The position numbers were made by a program, and so were the translations under genes. A stretch of DNA of 64,000 nt from NCBI GenBank assembly GCA_035503715.1, contig DATJTE010000017.1, positions 53,893 to 117,892 of the forward strand. Reading direction: 5' to 3'. The notes beneath the pieces were generated by a model. The model was not told the DNA's origin and searched no databases. It worked only from the letters and a program-made list of their open reading frames with translations. Source of the stretch: OAS926 sp035503715 (lineage in GTDB: Bacteria; Pseudomonadota; Alphaproteobacteria; Rhizobiales; Rhizobiaceae). Positions 17,430 to 25,240 of the stretch are shown here, one piece after another (position 1 is the stretch's first letter; the number at the start of each line of letters is the position of its first letter).

Positions 17430-18284
17430 ATGGATCGCAGGATCGTCGCCACACGCCGCGTGCTTTCGGACGCGCTTGGCCATTTCAACACCGACGACGG
17501 CTGGTCGATGGCGAGCCATCTCGCCATTTCTGCCCTTATGGCCTTGTTTCCGTTCCTGATTTTCGCCACGACGCTGGCCAGCTTCCTCGGCGCGCAGGCC
17601 TTCGCGGAAACCGCCGTCCACCTCGTTTTCGATACCTGGCCCGACCAGATCGCGGAGCCGATCTCGCAGGAGGTGATCACCGTTCTCACCGTGCCGCGCA
17701 CCGATCTTCTGACCTTTGGCGCGGCCGCCGCTGCCTTCTTCGCATCGAATGGTGTCGAAGCGCTGCGCACCTCGCTCAACCGCGCCTACCGCGTCGTCGA
17801 GACGCGTTCGCTCATCTTCAGGCGCTTCCAGAGCCTCGTCTTTGTGATCATCGCGACGATCGGTTTTGTGATGATCTCAGTGTTGCTGGTGTTCGCGCCA
17901 ATCCTCGTGCGAATCGCCGAAGCGAACGTCGAGTGGATCGGGCCTTATCTCGGCACGATCACGATCTGGCGCTTCGGCATCGCGTCGCTGGTCATCGTGC
18001 TCGGCCTGATCGCCGTGCACATCTGGCTGCCCGCGGGAAAACGCCGCTTCGTCGACATCATGCCCGGCATCATCTTCACGCTGATCGGCTGGGTCATCGG
18101 CTCGTCGATGTTCGCGAACTATCTCGACCGCTTCTCGTCCTACGTCTCGACCTATGCGGGTCTCGCCTCGATCATGATCGCGGTCGTGTTCCTCTACATC
18201 GTGTCGATGATCTTCATCCTCGGCGGCGAGCTGAACGCCGCGATCAGCCGCTACTTCGAGGCGAGGGCGCGCGTGCGCGGCTGA
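17430..18284 (+). CDS. YihY/virulence factor BrkB family membrane protein
   Basis: A 284-residue inner-membrane protein with about six transmembrane helices and the conserved YihY features: DDGWSMASHLAISALMALFPFLIF near residues 21-44, the ASNGVEALRTSLNRAYRV segment near 107-124, and YAGLASIMIAVVFLYIVSMIFILGGELNAAI near the C-terminus. The family was once thought to be RNase BN, which is now assigned elsewhere; its function remains unclear. I use the ATG at 17430; upstream codons overlap the divergent SDR promoter region. The 3' end overlaps the convergent EamA gene by 34 bp. Confidence 0.9.
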   Translation: MDRRIVATRRVLSDALGHFNTDDGWSMASHLAISALMALFPFLIFATTLASFLGAQAFAETAVHLVFDTWPDQIAEPISQEVITVLTVPRTDLLTFGAAAAAFFASNGVEALRTSLNRAYRVVETRSLIFRRFQSLVFVIIATIGFVMISVLLVFAPILVRIAEANVEWIGPYLGTITIWRFGIASLVIVLGLIAVHIWLPAGKRRFVDIMPGIIFTLIGWVIGSSMFANYLDRFSSYVSTYAGLASIMIAVVFLYIVSMIFILGGELNAAISRYFEARARVRG

Positions 18285-19141
18285 GCCGCCGCCAGCCAGA
18301 CGCCGATCGTGACCAGCACCATGCCGGCGATTTGGACGAGCGTCAGTTGCTCGCCGAACAGGATCCAGGCGATGATCGCGGTGACGGCCGGCACGAGATA
18401 GAGCAGCGACGCGACCTTCGACATCTCGCCCTGCCTGATCATGATCATCAGCAGCAGGATCGCGCCGATCGACAGCACGAAGACGGCCCAGAGCATGGCG
18501 AGCGCGAGTTCGGCGGTCAGCGTGTACCGACCCGTTTCCAGCGCGAGCGCCGCCAGCACGGTTACGATCGACGCGCCGAGATATTGCCACGCCGTGCCGG
18601 TGATCAGATCGGCGCTGGTGGCGAACTTCTTCTGCCAGATCGTGCCGGCACTGATCGCTACGACGCCAAGCACCGCGGCGGTGACGGTCGGCACGGTGAT
18701 GCCCGCGCCTGTCGTGCCGAATTTCGGGGATAGCACGACGATTACGCCGACCAGCCCGATCACCAGGCCGATCCAGTGACGCGGCAGGATTTTTTCCTGC
18801 AGGAACTGGCCGGCCATCATGGCGGTCAGCAGCGGTTGCAGCCCGACGATCAATCCGGAAATGCCGGCCGGCATGCCGTTTCGGATCGCCCAGAAGATGC
18901 CGCCGAGATAGAGGCCGTGAATCAGCGCGCCGGCGATGGCCGAGTTGATCGCCTCATGCCGTGTCGCGCGGCGTGAGCCGAGGATCAGCGCGATGATCGC
19001 CAGGATTGCACAGGCGACGATGAAGCGCACGGCGAGGAAGCTGAACGGCTCCGCCCACGGCATCGCGTAGCGCGCGCCGATGAAACCCGTGGCCCAGAGA
19101 AAGACAAATGCCGGCGGAACCAGCCTGTTCGAAACGGTCAT
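18251..19141 (-). CDS. EamA/DMT-family transporter
   Basis: A 296-residue protein with ten hydrophobic helices arranged as two EamA repeats (about 8-135 and 150-285), the usual drug/metabolite exporter layout. The first repeat starts with PPAFVFLWATGFIGARYAMPW and the second ends with the FGEQLTLVQIAGMVLVTIGVWLA motif. Substrate is unknown. It is transcribed convergently to the YihY-type gene; the genes overlap by 34 bp at their 3' ends, which is unusual but shared by clear coding sequence on both strands. Confidence 0.9.
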   Translation of the reverse strand: MTVSNRLVPPAFVFLWATGFIGARYAMPWAEPFSFLAVRFIVACAILAIIALILGSRRATRHEAINSAIAGALIHGLYLGGIFWAIRNGMPAGISGLIVGLQPLLTAMMAGQFLQEKILPRHWIGLVIGLVGVIVVLSPKFGTTGAGITVPTVTAAVLGVVAISAGTIWQKKFATSADLITGTAWQYLGASIVTVLAALALETGRYTLTAELALAMLWAVFVLSIGAILLLMIMIRQGEMSKVASLLYLVPAVTAIIAWILFGEQLTLVQIAGMVLVTIGVWLAAAQPRTRALASK

Positions 19142-19347
19142 TTGTGCGGTGAACCTTCGGAATGCCGGCTGAATTACGGAGCAACGTGCTGCACGGCAAC
19201 TGAAAACGGTTGATACAGAAATTCAGTCCGTCTGATCAGTCTAGTCATACGCATGGCAGCGTGATGTCAGCAGATGTCAGAGCGGGTTGAAAGCCGGCGC
19301 ATGACGTGATTCAAGGCCCGCGTGTTTTTCCAGCGGGTCACACTCTC

Positions 19348-19728
19348 ATGAACCGTTTGATCGCAGTTGTTGTCATGCTTCTCCTGGCCGGATGCCAATC
19401 AGCCGGACCGCCGGAGCCGAAAGAAACGCCGCAGCCGTCGATCCCGACCTTGCGCGGTGAGGCGCTGCAAGCGCTGATCGTCGGCAAGTCGCTGCGCTAT
19501 TCGCCGAACGCAGTCGTCTCGACCTATTTCGCCGATGGCCGCTATGGCTATCGCGATGTCGAGATCCGCGATGCCGGTACCTGGATGATCGCCGGTGACG
19601 AGGTTTGCATCACGTTCGAGGATGGCGGACGGCGCTGCGATCAGTTCGCGCAGATCGGCGCGGATTATTACCGGATCGAGGAAGGCGGCCGGCAGAGCAA
19701 GGTCGAAGGCATCAGCCCAGCCGCGTAA
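19348..19728 (+). CDS. Hypothetical lipoprotein
   Basis: A 126-residue protein with a lipoprotein signal peptide ending in LLLAGC (lipidated Cys near 16). A Pro-rich linker and a compact beta-rich domain with two cysteines (VCITFEDGGRRCDQF) follow. Its central part (FADGRYGYRDVEIRDAGTW) resembles small rhizobial lipoproteins of unknown function. The ATG at 19348 is preferred to the 14-codon-longer start at 19306 because the signal peptide then begins properly. It is convergent with gluQ, only 8 bp away. Confidence 0.75.
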   Translation: MNRLIAVVVMLLLAGCQSAGPPEPKETPQPSIPTLRGEALQALIVGKSLRYSPNAVVSTYFADGRYGYRDVEIRDAGTWMIAGDEVCITFEDGGRRCDQFAQIGADYYRIEEGGRQSKVEGISPAA

Positions 19729-19736
19729 TTGCGCGC

Positions 19737-20612
19737 CTACAGCCCCGCCATCGCGCGAATGTCTTTTGGCTTCTCGCCGGCCTCGCGCAGTGAGCGCAGC
19801 GTCGGCGCGCCACGGCTTTTCGACAGCTTGCGCTCGTCGTCGCCGGTGATCAGCCGGTGGTGCAGATAGGCCGGTTCTCGGAAGCCGAGCAGCTCCTGCA
19901 ACAGCCGCTGCACCGAGGTCGCATGCAGGAGATCGCGGCCGCGCACCACATGTGTGATGTCCTGCAGCGCGTCGTCGGCGACGACGGAAAGGTGGTAGCT
20001 CGTTGGCGTCTCCTTGCGCGCGATAACGACATCGCCCCATTGCTCCGGTTTTGCCTCGTGCGTGGCGGCGATCGAAAAATCCTCGCCTTCCGCCTCGAGC
20101 CAGGACAGGCGGCGGTTGATGCGCTTCAGCGCCGCATCGACATCCAGCCGCCACGAGAACGGCTCGCCGCTTTCCATTTTCTTGCGCCGCGCGCGGCGCG
20201 ACCAGCCTTTCTCGACGCCCGGATAAAGCGGCACGCCGTCCGGGTCGCGCGGCCAGCGGTGGCCTTTGGATTCCACCGACGAGATGTGCTCGCGGATATC
20301 GCCGCGGCTCATGAAGGAAGGATAGACCAGTTCCTCCTTGATCAACCGATCGAGCAGTTTCTGGTATTCGCCGAAATGGTCCGACTGGCGGCGCACTGGC
20401 GTCTCCCAGTCGAGCTTCAGCCATTTGAGGTCGCGGTAGATCGCCTCCTCGAACTCCGGCGTGCAGCGCGCAGTGTCGATGTCCTCGATGCGCAGCAGGA
20501 AGCGCCCGTCCATGTCGTCGGCGAGGTCGGCGTTGAGCATTGCCGAAAAGGCGTGGCCGAGGTGAAGCTCGCCGTTCGGGCTCGGCGCGAAACGAAAGAC
20601 CGGCGTGCTCAT
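19737..20612 (-). CDS. gluQ: Glutamyl-Q tRNA(Asp) synthetase
   Basis: A 291-residue truncated glutamyl-tRNA-synthetase paralogue lacking the anticodon-binding domain. The class I signatures appear as FAPSPNGELHLGHA near residues 7-20 and KLSKSRGAPTLRSLR near 263-277. Such proteins transfer glutamate to queuosine at position 34 of tRNA-Asp. The four-cysteine zinc site of some family members is not evident; only one Cys (C50) is visible. It is divergent from a DNA glycosylase gene with about 80 bp between starts. Confidence 0.92.
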   Translation of the reverse strand: MSTPVFRFAPSPNGELHLGHAFSAMLNADLADDMDGRFLLRIEDIDTARCTPEFEEAIYRDLKWLKLDWETPVRRQSDHFGEYQKLLDRLIKEELVYPSFMSRGDIREHISSVESKGHRWPRDPDGVPLYPGVEKGWSRRARRKKMESGEPFSWRLDVDAALKRINRRLSWLEAEGEDFSIAATHEAKPEQWGDVVIARKETPTSYHLSVVADDALQDITHVVRGRDLLHATSVQRLLQELLGFREPAYLHHRLITGDDERKLSKSRGAPTLRSLREAGEKPKDIRAMAGL

Positions 20613-20691
20613 TGCTGGGTTGGGGCAGGTTTCGGGTTGCGGGCGTTTGAGAGATTGCTACTTTGCCCGCCTTTTGCGGACAAGGTGCGGC

Positions 20692-21339
20692 GTGAAGCGC
20701 ATTTCTACATTTGCTGACATTTCGGAAGGGCTCGACGCCCTCTGCCTGATCGATCCGAGGCTCGTTGCTGTCCGCGCCAGGGCGGGAGAGGTCGATCTGC
20801 GCCTGTCCGAGCCGGGATTCGTCAGCCTTTCCTCCATCATTGTGTCGCAAATGGTGTCGCGGGCCAGCGCCGACGCCATTTTTGGCCGTTTCACCGAGCT
20901 TCTCGACCCTCTGACGCCGCAGGCGGTGCTTGGCGCCCGCGATGACGTCTTCCGCAAAGCCGGCTTTTCCCGATCCAAGCAGAAGGCGATGCTGGCGATT
21001 GCTGCGGCGGTCGATGGCGGGCTCGATCTGCACCATCTCTGCACCCTGGAGGCGGAGGAGGCGATGGCGCATCTGACCGCTGTCCCGGGCATCGGATCGT
21101 GGACGGCGGAGTGCTATCTGCTCTTCGCCGCCGGCCATCCGGACGTCTTTCCGGCCAAGGACGTGGCGCTCCAAACCGCGGTCGGCCATGCGCTCGGGAT
21201 AAGCCCCCGCCCGGGCGACAAGGCGCTGGCGAAAATCGCCGAATCATGGTCCCCATGGCGGGGGGTAGCGTCCCGGCTTTTCTGGGCCTATTATCGAACG
21301 ACTCGTGGAAGAGAGGGTGCTCCGTCTTCAACTGCCTGA
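20692..21339 (+). CDS. HhH-GPD DNA glycosylase (AlkA-like, 3-methyladenine type)
   Basis: A 215-residue base-excision repair glycosylase. The helix-hairpin-helix motif VPGIGSWTAE is present around residues 123-132. The catalytic aspartate of the GPD motif is in FPAKDVALQTAVGH around 148. This is the AlkA/3-methyladenine DNA glycosylase II arrangement without the N-terminal AlkA domain. The start is a GTG at 20692 preceded by AAGGT; longer readings overlap the divergent gluQ start. Confidence 0.88.
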   Translation: MKRISTFADISEGLDALCLIDPRLVAVRARAGEVDLRLSEPGFVSLSSIIVSQMVSRASADAIFGRFTELLDPLTPQAVLGARDDVFRKAGFSRSKQKAMLAIAAAVDGGLDLHHLCTLEAEEAMAHLTAVPGIGSWTAECYLLFAAGHPDVFPAKDVALQTAVGHALGISPRPGDKALAKIAESWSPWRGVASRLFWAYYRTTRGREGAPSSTA

Positions 21340-21460
21340 AACGCGTTGAGTCTGCTGCATTTTTCGCCGCCGGTGCGCGCCGCGCACCGCTTCACAATCC
21401 TGTCACCCTCTGTAGAGATTATCCCGGCCGATCGAACGAGGCAGCTAGGGAGGGCAGCGC

Positions 21461-22018
21461 ATGACGATCGCTGTTTCACCTGAGTCGCTGCCCGCGCTTG
21501 TTCTCAACGCGGACTACCGGCCGCTGTCCTACTATCCGCTTTCGCTCTGGTCGTGGCAGGACGCCATCAAGGCCGTCTTCCTCGATCGCGTGAACATCGT
21601 TGCCGAATACGAACATTCGGTATCCTCGCCGTCGTTCTCGATGAAGCTGCCGAGCGTGGTGAGCCTGAAAAGCTATGTGAAGCCGTCGCGTCACCCGGCC
21701 TTCACGCGGTTCAACGTGTTTCTGCGCGACCGTTTCCAGTGCCAGTATTGCAGCACGCCGGAAGATTTGACCTTCGACCATGTCATCCCGCGCCATTGCG
21801 GCGGCGAGACGACCTGGGAGAACGTGGTCGCGGCCTGCTCACCCTGCAATCTGAGGAAAGGCGGCCTGCTGCCCGCGCAGGCGAAAATGTGGCCGCTGCA
21901 GAAGCCGTTCCAGCCGACCGTGCACGATCTGCACAACAATGGCAGGCTCTTCCCACCGAACTATCTGCACGAAAGCTGGATGGACTATCTTTACTGGGAC
22001 GTCGAACTGGAGCCGTAG
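21461..22018 (+). CDS. HNH endonuclease family protein
   Basis: A 185-residue protein with an HNH nuclease core. One zinc knuckle is CQYCSTPEDLTFDHVIPRHCGG near residues 92-113, with DHVIPR supplying the catalytic histidine, and the second is ACSPCNLRKGG near 126-136. The N-terminal part (LVLNADYRPLSYYPLSLWSW) is highly typical of the small HNH proteins found across alphaproteobacteria, which have no restriction partner. Role in DNA repair or processing is unproven. A GGGAGGGCAG ribosome-binding site precedes the ATG. The stop codon is the start of repeat copy B. Confidence 0.9.
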   Translation: MTIAVSPESLPALVLNADYRPLSYYPLSLWSWQDAIKAVFLDRVNIVAEYEHSVSSPSFSMKLPSVVSLKSYVKPSRHPAFTRFNVFLRDRFQCQYCSTPEDLTFDHVIPRHCGGETTWENVVAACSPCNLRKGGLLPAQAKMWPLQKPFQPTVHDLHNNGRLFPPNYLHESWMDYLYWDVELEP

Positions 22019-22139
22019 AGCGGTTCACTGTTTCTTCGAAACATCGACCCGCTCTACTTTTTGTTAGCCGCAAAAACGGCGGGCAGAAGCCCGCCGGTAC
22101 CCGGACGCAGAACCGCTTACACTTCTGCTGGAATTGCTC
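22016..22139. repeat. Interspersed palindromic repeat, copy B
   Basis: Second copy of the element at 2051-2170. It has the same opening hairpin (22018-22054; TAGAGCGGTTCACTG, GTTTC-TTC-GAAAC) and the same closing block from CCGGACGCAGAACC to CTGGAATTGCTC. The middle differs and contains its own hairpin, GGCGGGC-agaa-GCCCGCC. At one stem position copy A has a C/A mismatch where copy B has a C-G pair. Again the TAG of the preceding gene forms the first three bases, and again the flanking genes are convergent. Confidence 0.8.
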
Positions 22140-22146
22140 TGCGGCT

Positions 22147-22671
22147 TCAGTCCTTCCGCGCCGCGCCCAAAAAGGCCGCCGTGCCGAGCACCAGGCTCGC
22201 CAGCACGTTCCAGCCCGCAAAAGACAGGCCGAGGATACGCAGCGCCGCCTTGTCGCAGGACGGCGGGACGATCTTGTCGATCTCATCCAGGACGCCACCG
22301 CTGCCGCCACTTGCCGGCGGCAGGTCGACCGCCACGCCGCAATCCGTCGGACCGGGCCACCAGCCCCATTCGACGCCAGCGTGATAGACGCCCATGTACA
22401 GGCCCCACGCCATCAATAGCCCGCCAACCAATAAGAGCAGGCGCGTCATCCAGGCTGGCCAATGCAGCAGTGAAGAAAGCACCGCGACGGCCATGACCGG
22501 TACGCCGATGTAATAGGGAATGCGCTGCTCGTAGCAGAGCTTGCAGGGCAGGTAGCCGCCTATGTACTGGAAGCCGAGCGCCGTTCCGACCACGGCCGCC
22601 ATGCCGAGCATCAACAGGAAGGCGATCCTTGCGTGGCTGCGCGGGGCTTGGGCTTCGGCGATGGTCGACAT
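22147..22671 (-). CDS. dsbB: Disulfide bond formation protein DsbB
   Basis: A 174-residue inner-membrane protein with four hydrophobic helices. The periplasmic redox pair C43/C46 lies in LPCKLCYEQR, with the conserved Arg next to the quinone site. The second pair is C111 and C139, within GPTDCGV and VPPSCDK. It should reoxidise a DsbA-type thiol oxidase using ubiquinone. It lies 41 bp downstream of the YqaA-type gene on the same strand, with a short hairpin between them. Confidence 0.92.
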   Translation of the reverse strand: MSTIAEAQAPRSHARIAFLLMLGMAAVVGTALGFQYIGGYLPCKLCYEQRIPYYIGVPVMAVAVLSSLLHWPAWMTRLLLLVGGLLMAWGLYMGVYHAGVEWGWWPGPTDCGVAVDLPPASGGSGGVLDEIDKIVPPSCDKAALRILGLSFAGWNVLASLVLGTAAFLGAARKD

Positions 22672-22688
22672 GGGTATCCGTCAGGTCG

Positions 22689-22709
22689 GGTCAGAGGGTA
22701 TCTCTGACC
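22689..22709. other. Short inverted repeat between yqaA-type gene and dsbB
   Basis: Perfect 8-base arms GGTCAGAG and CTCTGACC with a five-base loop. Further copies of the same core overlap the end of the upstream gene (GGTCAGA at 22711-22717, TCTGAC shortly after). The structure could be a hairpin in the shared mRNA or a small operator; nothing else in the gap explains it. Confidence 0.55.
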
Positions 22710-22712
22710 TGG

Positions 22713-23300
22713 TCAGAACGCATATCTGACGATGAGATACAGCAAAATGAGGACAGCCGCGCCGGCTGCGGCAATTAGGCCCAGACGCTTCTCTATGAAG
22801 TGCCGGATCGGCTCGCCATAGGTTCTGAGCAGCCATGCCAGTGCGAAGAAACGCGCGCCGCGCGCGATGATTGCCGAGATGATGAACAGCGGCAGGCTGA
22901 AGGCGAGGACGCCAGCCAGGATCGTCACCACCTTGATCGGCGGCAGGTGGGTCAGGCCCGAGGTTACCAGCAGCAACAGGATCAGCCCTGCGCCGGAGCC
23001 AGCGCGCAATGCCTCGAACTCGTCGAGCTTGCCGTAGAATTCAAGCACCGGCTTCGCCACCGCTTCATAGGCGAAATAGCCAAGCAGCCAGCCTGCGATG
23101 CCGCCCAACACCGAAGCTATCGTTGCCACAAGCGCATAACGGTAGGCGCGGTCGGGCCGCGCCAGCGCCATCGGCAGATAGAGCACGTCGGCCGGCACGA
23201 GGAAGACAGAGCTTTCGATGAAAGCGATGATGGCCAGCCACCATTCGGCCGATTTCCGTGCCGCGAGCGACAGGGTCCAGTCGTAAAGTCCGCGAAGCAT
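22713..23300 (-). CDS. YqaA/DedA-related (VTT domain) membrane protein
   Basis: A 195-residue membrane protein with four to five hydrophobic segments and the YqaA-type features IAFIESSVFLVPADVLYLPMALARP near residues 25-49, GGIAGWLLGYFAYEA near 66-80 and a buried TSGLTHLPPIKVVTILAGVL segment near 113-132. This is the SNARE-associated/VTT family, now linked to phospholipid flipping in some members. AAGGAAACCTG precedes the ATG at 23300; a 17-codon-longer start lacks such a site. Confidence 0.87.
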   Translation of the reverse strand: MLRGLYDWTLSLAARKSAEWWLAIIAFIESSVFLVPADVLYLPMALARPDRAYRYALVATIASVLGGIAGWLLGYFAYEAVAKPVLEFYGKLDEFEALRAGSGAGLILLLLVTSGLTHLPPIKVVTILAGVLAFSLPLFIISAIIARGARFFALAWLLRTYGEPIRHFIEKRLGLIAAAGAAVLILLYLIVRYAF

Positions 23301-23433
23301 CAGGTTTCCTTGAAGGCGAGCCTCTCTAGAAAGAAAAGCTCTGCCACACAATGGTTAACCCGGTGCCGCAGCGACGCACCCGGCGCAAGCTTTTGTGAGC
23401 GCTGGTTTATGCGCTGCCGGCGGCGAGGCGGTG

Positions 23434-23461
23434 TTGACGGAGGGTGGCCTCTCCGTATAGT
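23434..23461 (+). promoter_or_regulatory. Sigma-70-type promoter of tRNA-Leu
   Basis: TTGACG (23434-23439) and TATAGT (23456-23461) are separated by 16 bases, about 30 bp before the tRNA 5' end. This is the strongest housekeeping-type promoter match I noticed in the window, as expected for a tRNA gene. Confidence 0.7.
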
Positions 23462-23490
23462 CCGCTGCCGTTCACGCCCGTTAGGGCTGG

Positions 23491-23577
23491 GCCCCTATGG
23501 CGGAATTGGTAGACGCGGCAGACTCAAAATCTGTTGCCTTCACGGGCGTGCTGGTTCGATCCCGGCTAGGGGCACCA
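23491..23577 (+). tRNA. tRNA-Leu (anticodon CAA), CCA encoded
   Basis: An 87-base class II tRNA. The acceptor arms GCCCCTA and TAGGGGC pair fully, followed by discriminator A and an encoded CCA. The anticodon stem GCAGA/TCTGT encloses the loop CTCAAAA, giving anticodon CAA, which reads UUG. A long variable arm (TGCCTTCACGGGCGTG) typical of leucine tRNAs and a GCTGG-TTCGATC-CCGGC T-arm complete the fold. An acyl-CoA ligase gene begins immediately downstream with no terminator between, so the tRNA may be processed from a longer transcript. Confidence 0.96.
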
Positions 23578-23689
23578 AATCTTTTCAGGAGAGCCGTAGA
23601 TCGCCGAGCTTCCGCACCGCGACTCCTATGGAGCCCTCTACCGCGATTTCCGCTGGAAGATCCCGGAGCGCTTCAACATCGGCACTGCC

Positions 23690-25240
23690 GTGTCCGATGT
23701 GTGGGCGGCGCGCGAGCCGGAACGCATTGCGCTCTTCGAATACCGAGCCGCTGGCGAGCCGCGCACGCTGACTTATCGAGCGCTGACGGATCAGTCGAAT
23801 GCACTGGCCAATGCGCTGCGATCGAAAGGCGTGCAACCCGGCGATCGTGTCGCTTTGCTTCTGCCGCAATGTTTCGAGACGGCGATCGCGCATGTCGCGA
23901 TCTACAAGCTGGGCGCGATCGCCGTGCCGCTGGCGCTGCTTTTCGGTACCGAGGCGATCGAGTACCGCATGCAGACCGCCGGCGCGAAGGCGGTCGTCAC
24001 CAACGCGGCGGGGTTGTCGAAGCTGAACAAGGTTGCCGCGCGGCTGACATCGCTTGAGGTGATCGTTTCGATCGACGGCGCAGAGGGCTCTGCTCTCGGC
24101 TTCCACCAGCTTGTCCGCGATCACACGACGGTCTTCCGTGCCGAGGACACGAAGGCAGATGATCCGTCGATGATGATCTTCACCTCCGGCACGACCGGGC
24201 CGCCGAAGGGTGCGCTGCATGGCCAGCGCGTACTGCTCGGTCATCTGCCAGGCGTCGAGATGCATCACGAGTTCCTGCCGCAGGCAGGCGACCGGCTGTG
24301 GACACCAGCCGACTGGGCGTGGGCCGGCGGCCTGCTCAACGTGCTTTTGCCCGGGCTCTATTTCGGCGTGCCGGTCGTGGCTGGCCGCTTCGACAAGTTC
24401 GACGGTGAAGCCGCGCTCGGCCTTGCCGAGAAGATGGCCGTGCGCAACGTCTTCATACCGCCCACCGCGCTCCGCATGCTGAAATCGGTCAAGGATATTC
24501 GCAAACGCTTCAGGCTCGATCTGCGCACCGTCGGCTCAGGCGGCGAGTCGCTCGGCCGTGAGACGTTCGAATGGGGCGAGGCGGAGCTCGGACTCACCAT
24601 CAATGAGTTCTACGGCCAGACCGAGTGCAATCTCGTACTCTCCTCCTGCGGTGCGATCGGTGTCAGCCGGCCGGGCGCGATCGGCCTCCCAGTGCCGGGT
24701 CATCGCGTCGCGGTGATCGACGAGGATGGGCAGAAGGTTCCGGCCGGCCAGACCGGACAGATCGCTGTCGCGCGGCCCGACCCGGTGATGTTCCTGGAAT
24801 ACTGGCAGAACCCGGAGGCGACGCGGAAGAAGTTCATCGGCGACTGGATGACCACCGGCGACCAGGGCATCGAGGATGAGGACGGCTACATTCAATTCTT
24901 CGGCCGCGACGACGATGTCATCACCTCGGCCGGCTTCCGCATCGGTCCCGGCGAAATCGAAGACTGCCTGACCGGCCATCCCCAGATCGCGCTCGCCGCC
25001 GCGGTCGGCAAGCCGGATGCGCTGCGCACGGAGATCGTCAAAGCCTATGTGGTGCTGCGTGACGGCATCGCGCCGTCAGCCGAACTCGCCGACGAGATCA
25101 AGATCTGGGTGCGCGAGCGCCTCTCGGCGCATGAATATCCGCGTGAGGTGGAGTTCGTGGAATCCATGCCGCTGACGACGACAGGCAAAGTCATCCGCCG
25201 CATATTTCGTGACCGGGCGAAGGCAGAGGCGGGGCTTTAG
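23690..25240 (+). CDS. AMP-dependent acyl-CoA synthetase (medium-chain/acetyl-CoA ligase type)
   Basis: An ANL-superfamily ligase activating a carboxylic acid as acyl-AMP and transferring it to CoA. The P-loop-like motif is MIFTSGTTGPPKGALH near residue 165, followed by NEFYGQTE near 310, the TGDQG motif near 390 and the hinge/C-terminal lysine region PLTTTGKVIRR at the end. The first conventional start is a GTG at 23690 (516 residues), but coding similarity clearly continues 30 codons upstream, back to an ATC at 23600 that follows an in-frame TAG. No ATG, GTG, TTG or CTG occurs in that stretch. The true start may be the ATC, which has an ideal AGGAGA site. Confidence 0.9.
   Translation: MSDVWAAREPERIALFEYRAAGEPRTLTYRALTDQSNALANALRSKGVQPGDRVALLLPQCFETAIAHVAIYKLGAIAVPLALLFGTEAIEYRMQTAGAKAVVTNAAGLSKLNKVAARLTSLEVIVSIDGAEGSALGFHQLVRDHTTVFRAEDTKADDPSMMIFTSGTTGPPKGALHGQRVLLGHLPGVEMHHEFLPQAGDRLWTPADWAWAGGLLNVLLPGLYFGVPVVAGRFDKFDGEAALGLAEKMAVRNVFIPPTALRMLKSVKDIRKRFRLDLRTVGSGGESLGRETFEWGEAELGLTINEFYGQTECNLVLSSCGAIGVSRPGAIGLPVPGHRVAVIDEDGQKVPAGQTGQIAVARPDPVMFLEYWQNPEATRKKFIGDWMTTGDQGIEDEDGYIQFFGRDDDVITSAGFRIGPGEIEDCLTGHPQIALAAAVGKPDALRTEIVKAYVVLRDGIAPSAELADEIKIWVRERLSAHEYPREVEFVESMPLTTTGKVIRRIFRDRAKAEAGL

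Noticed and set aside
23491..23577. tRNA-Leu as an integration (att) site
   Set aside because: No integrase gene and no direct repeat of the tRNA 3' end was noticed nearby.
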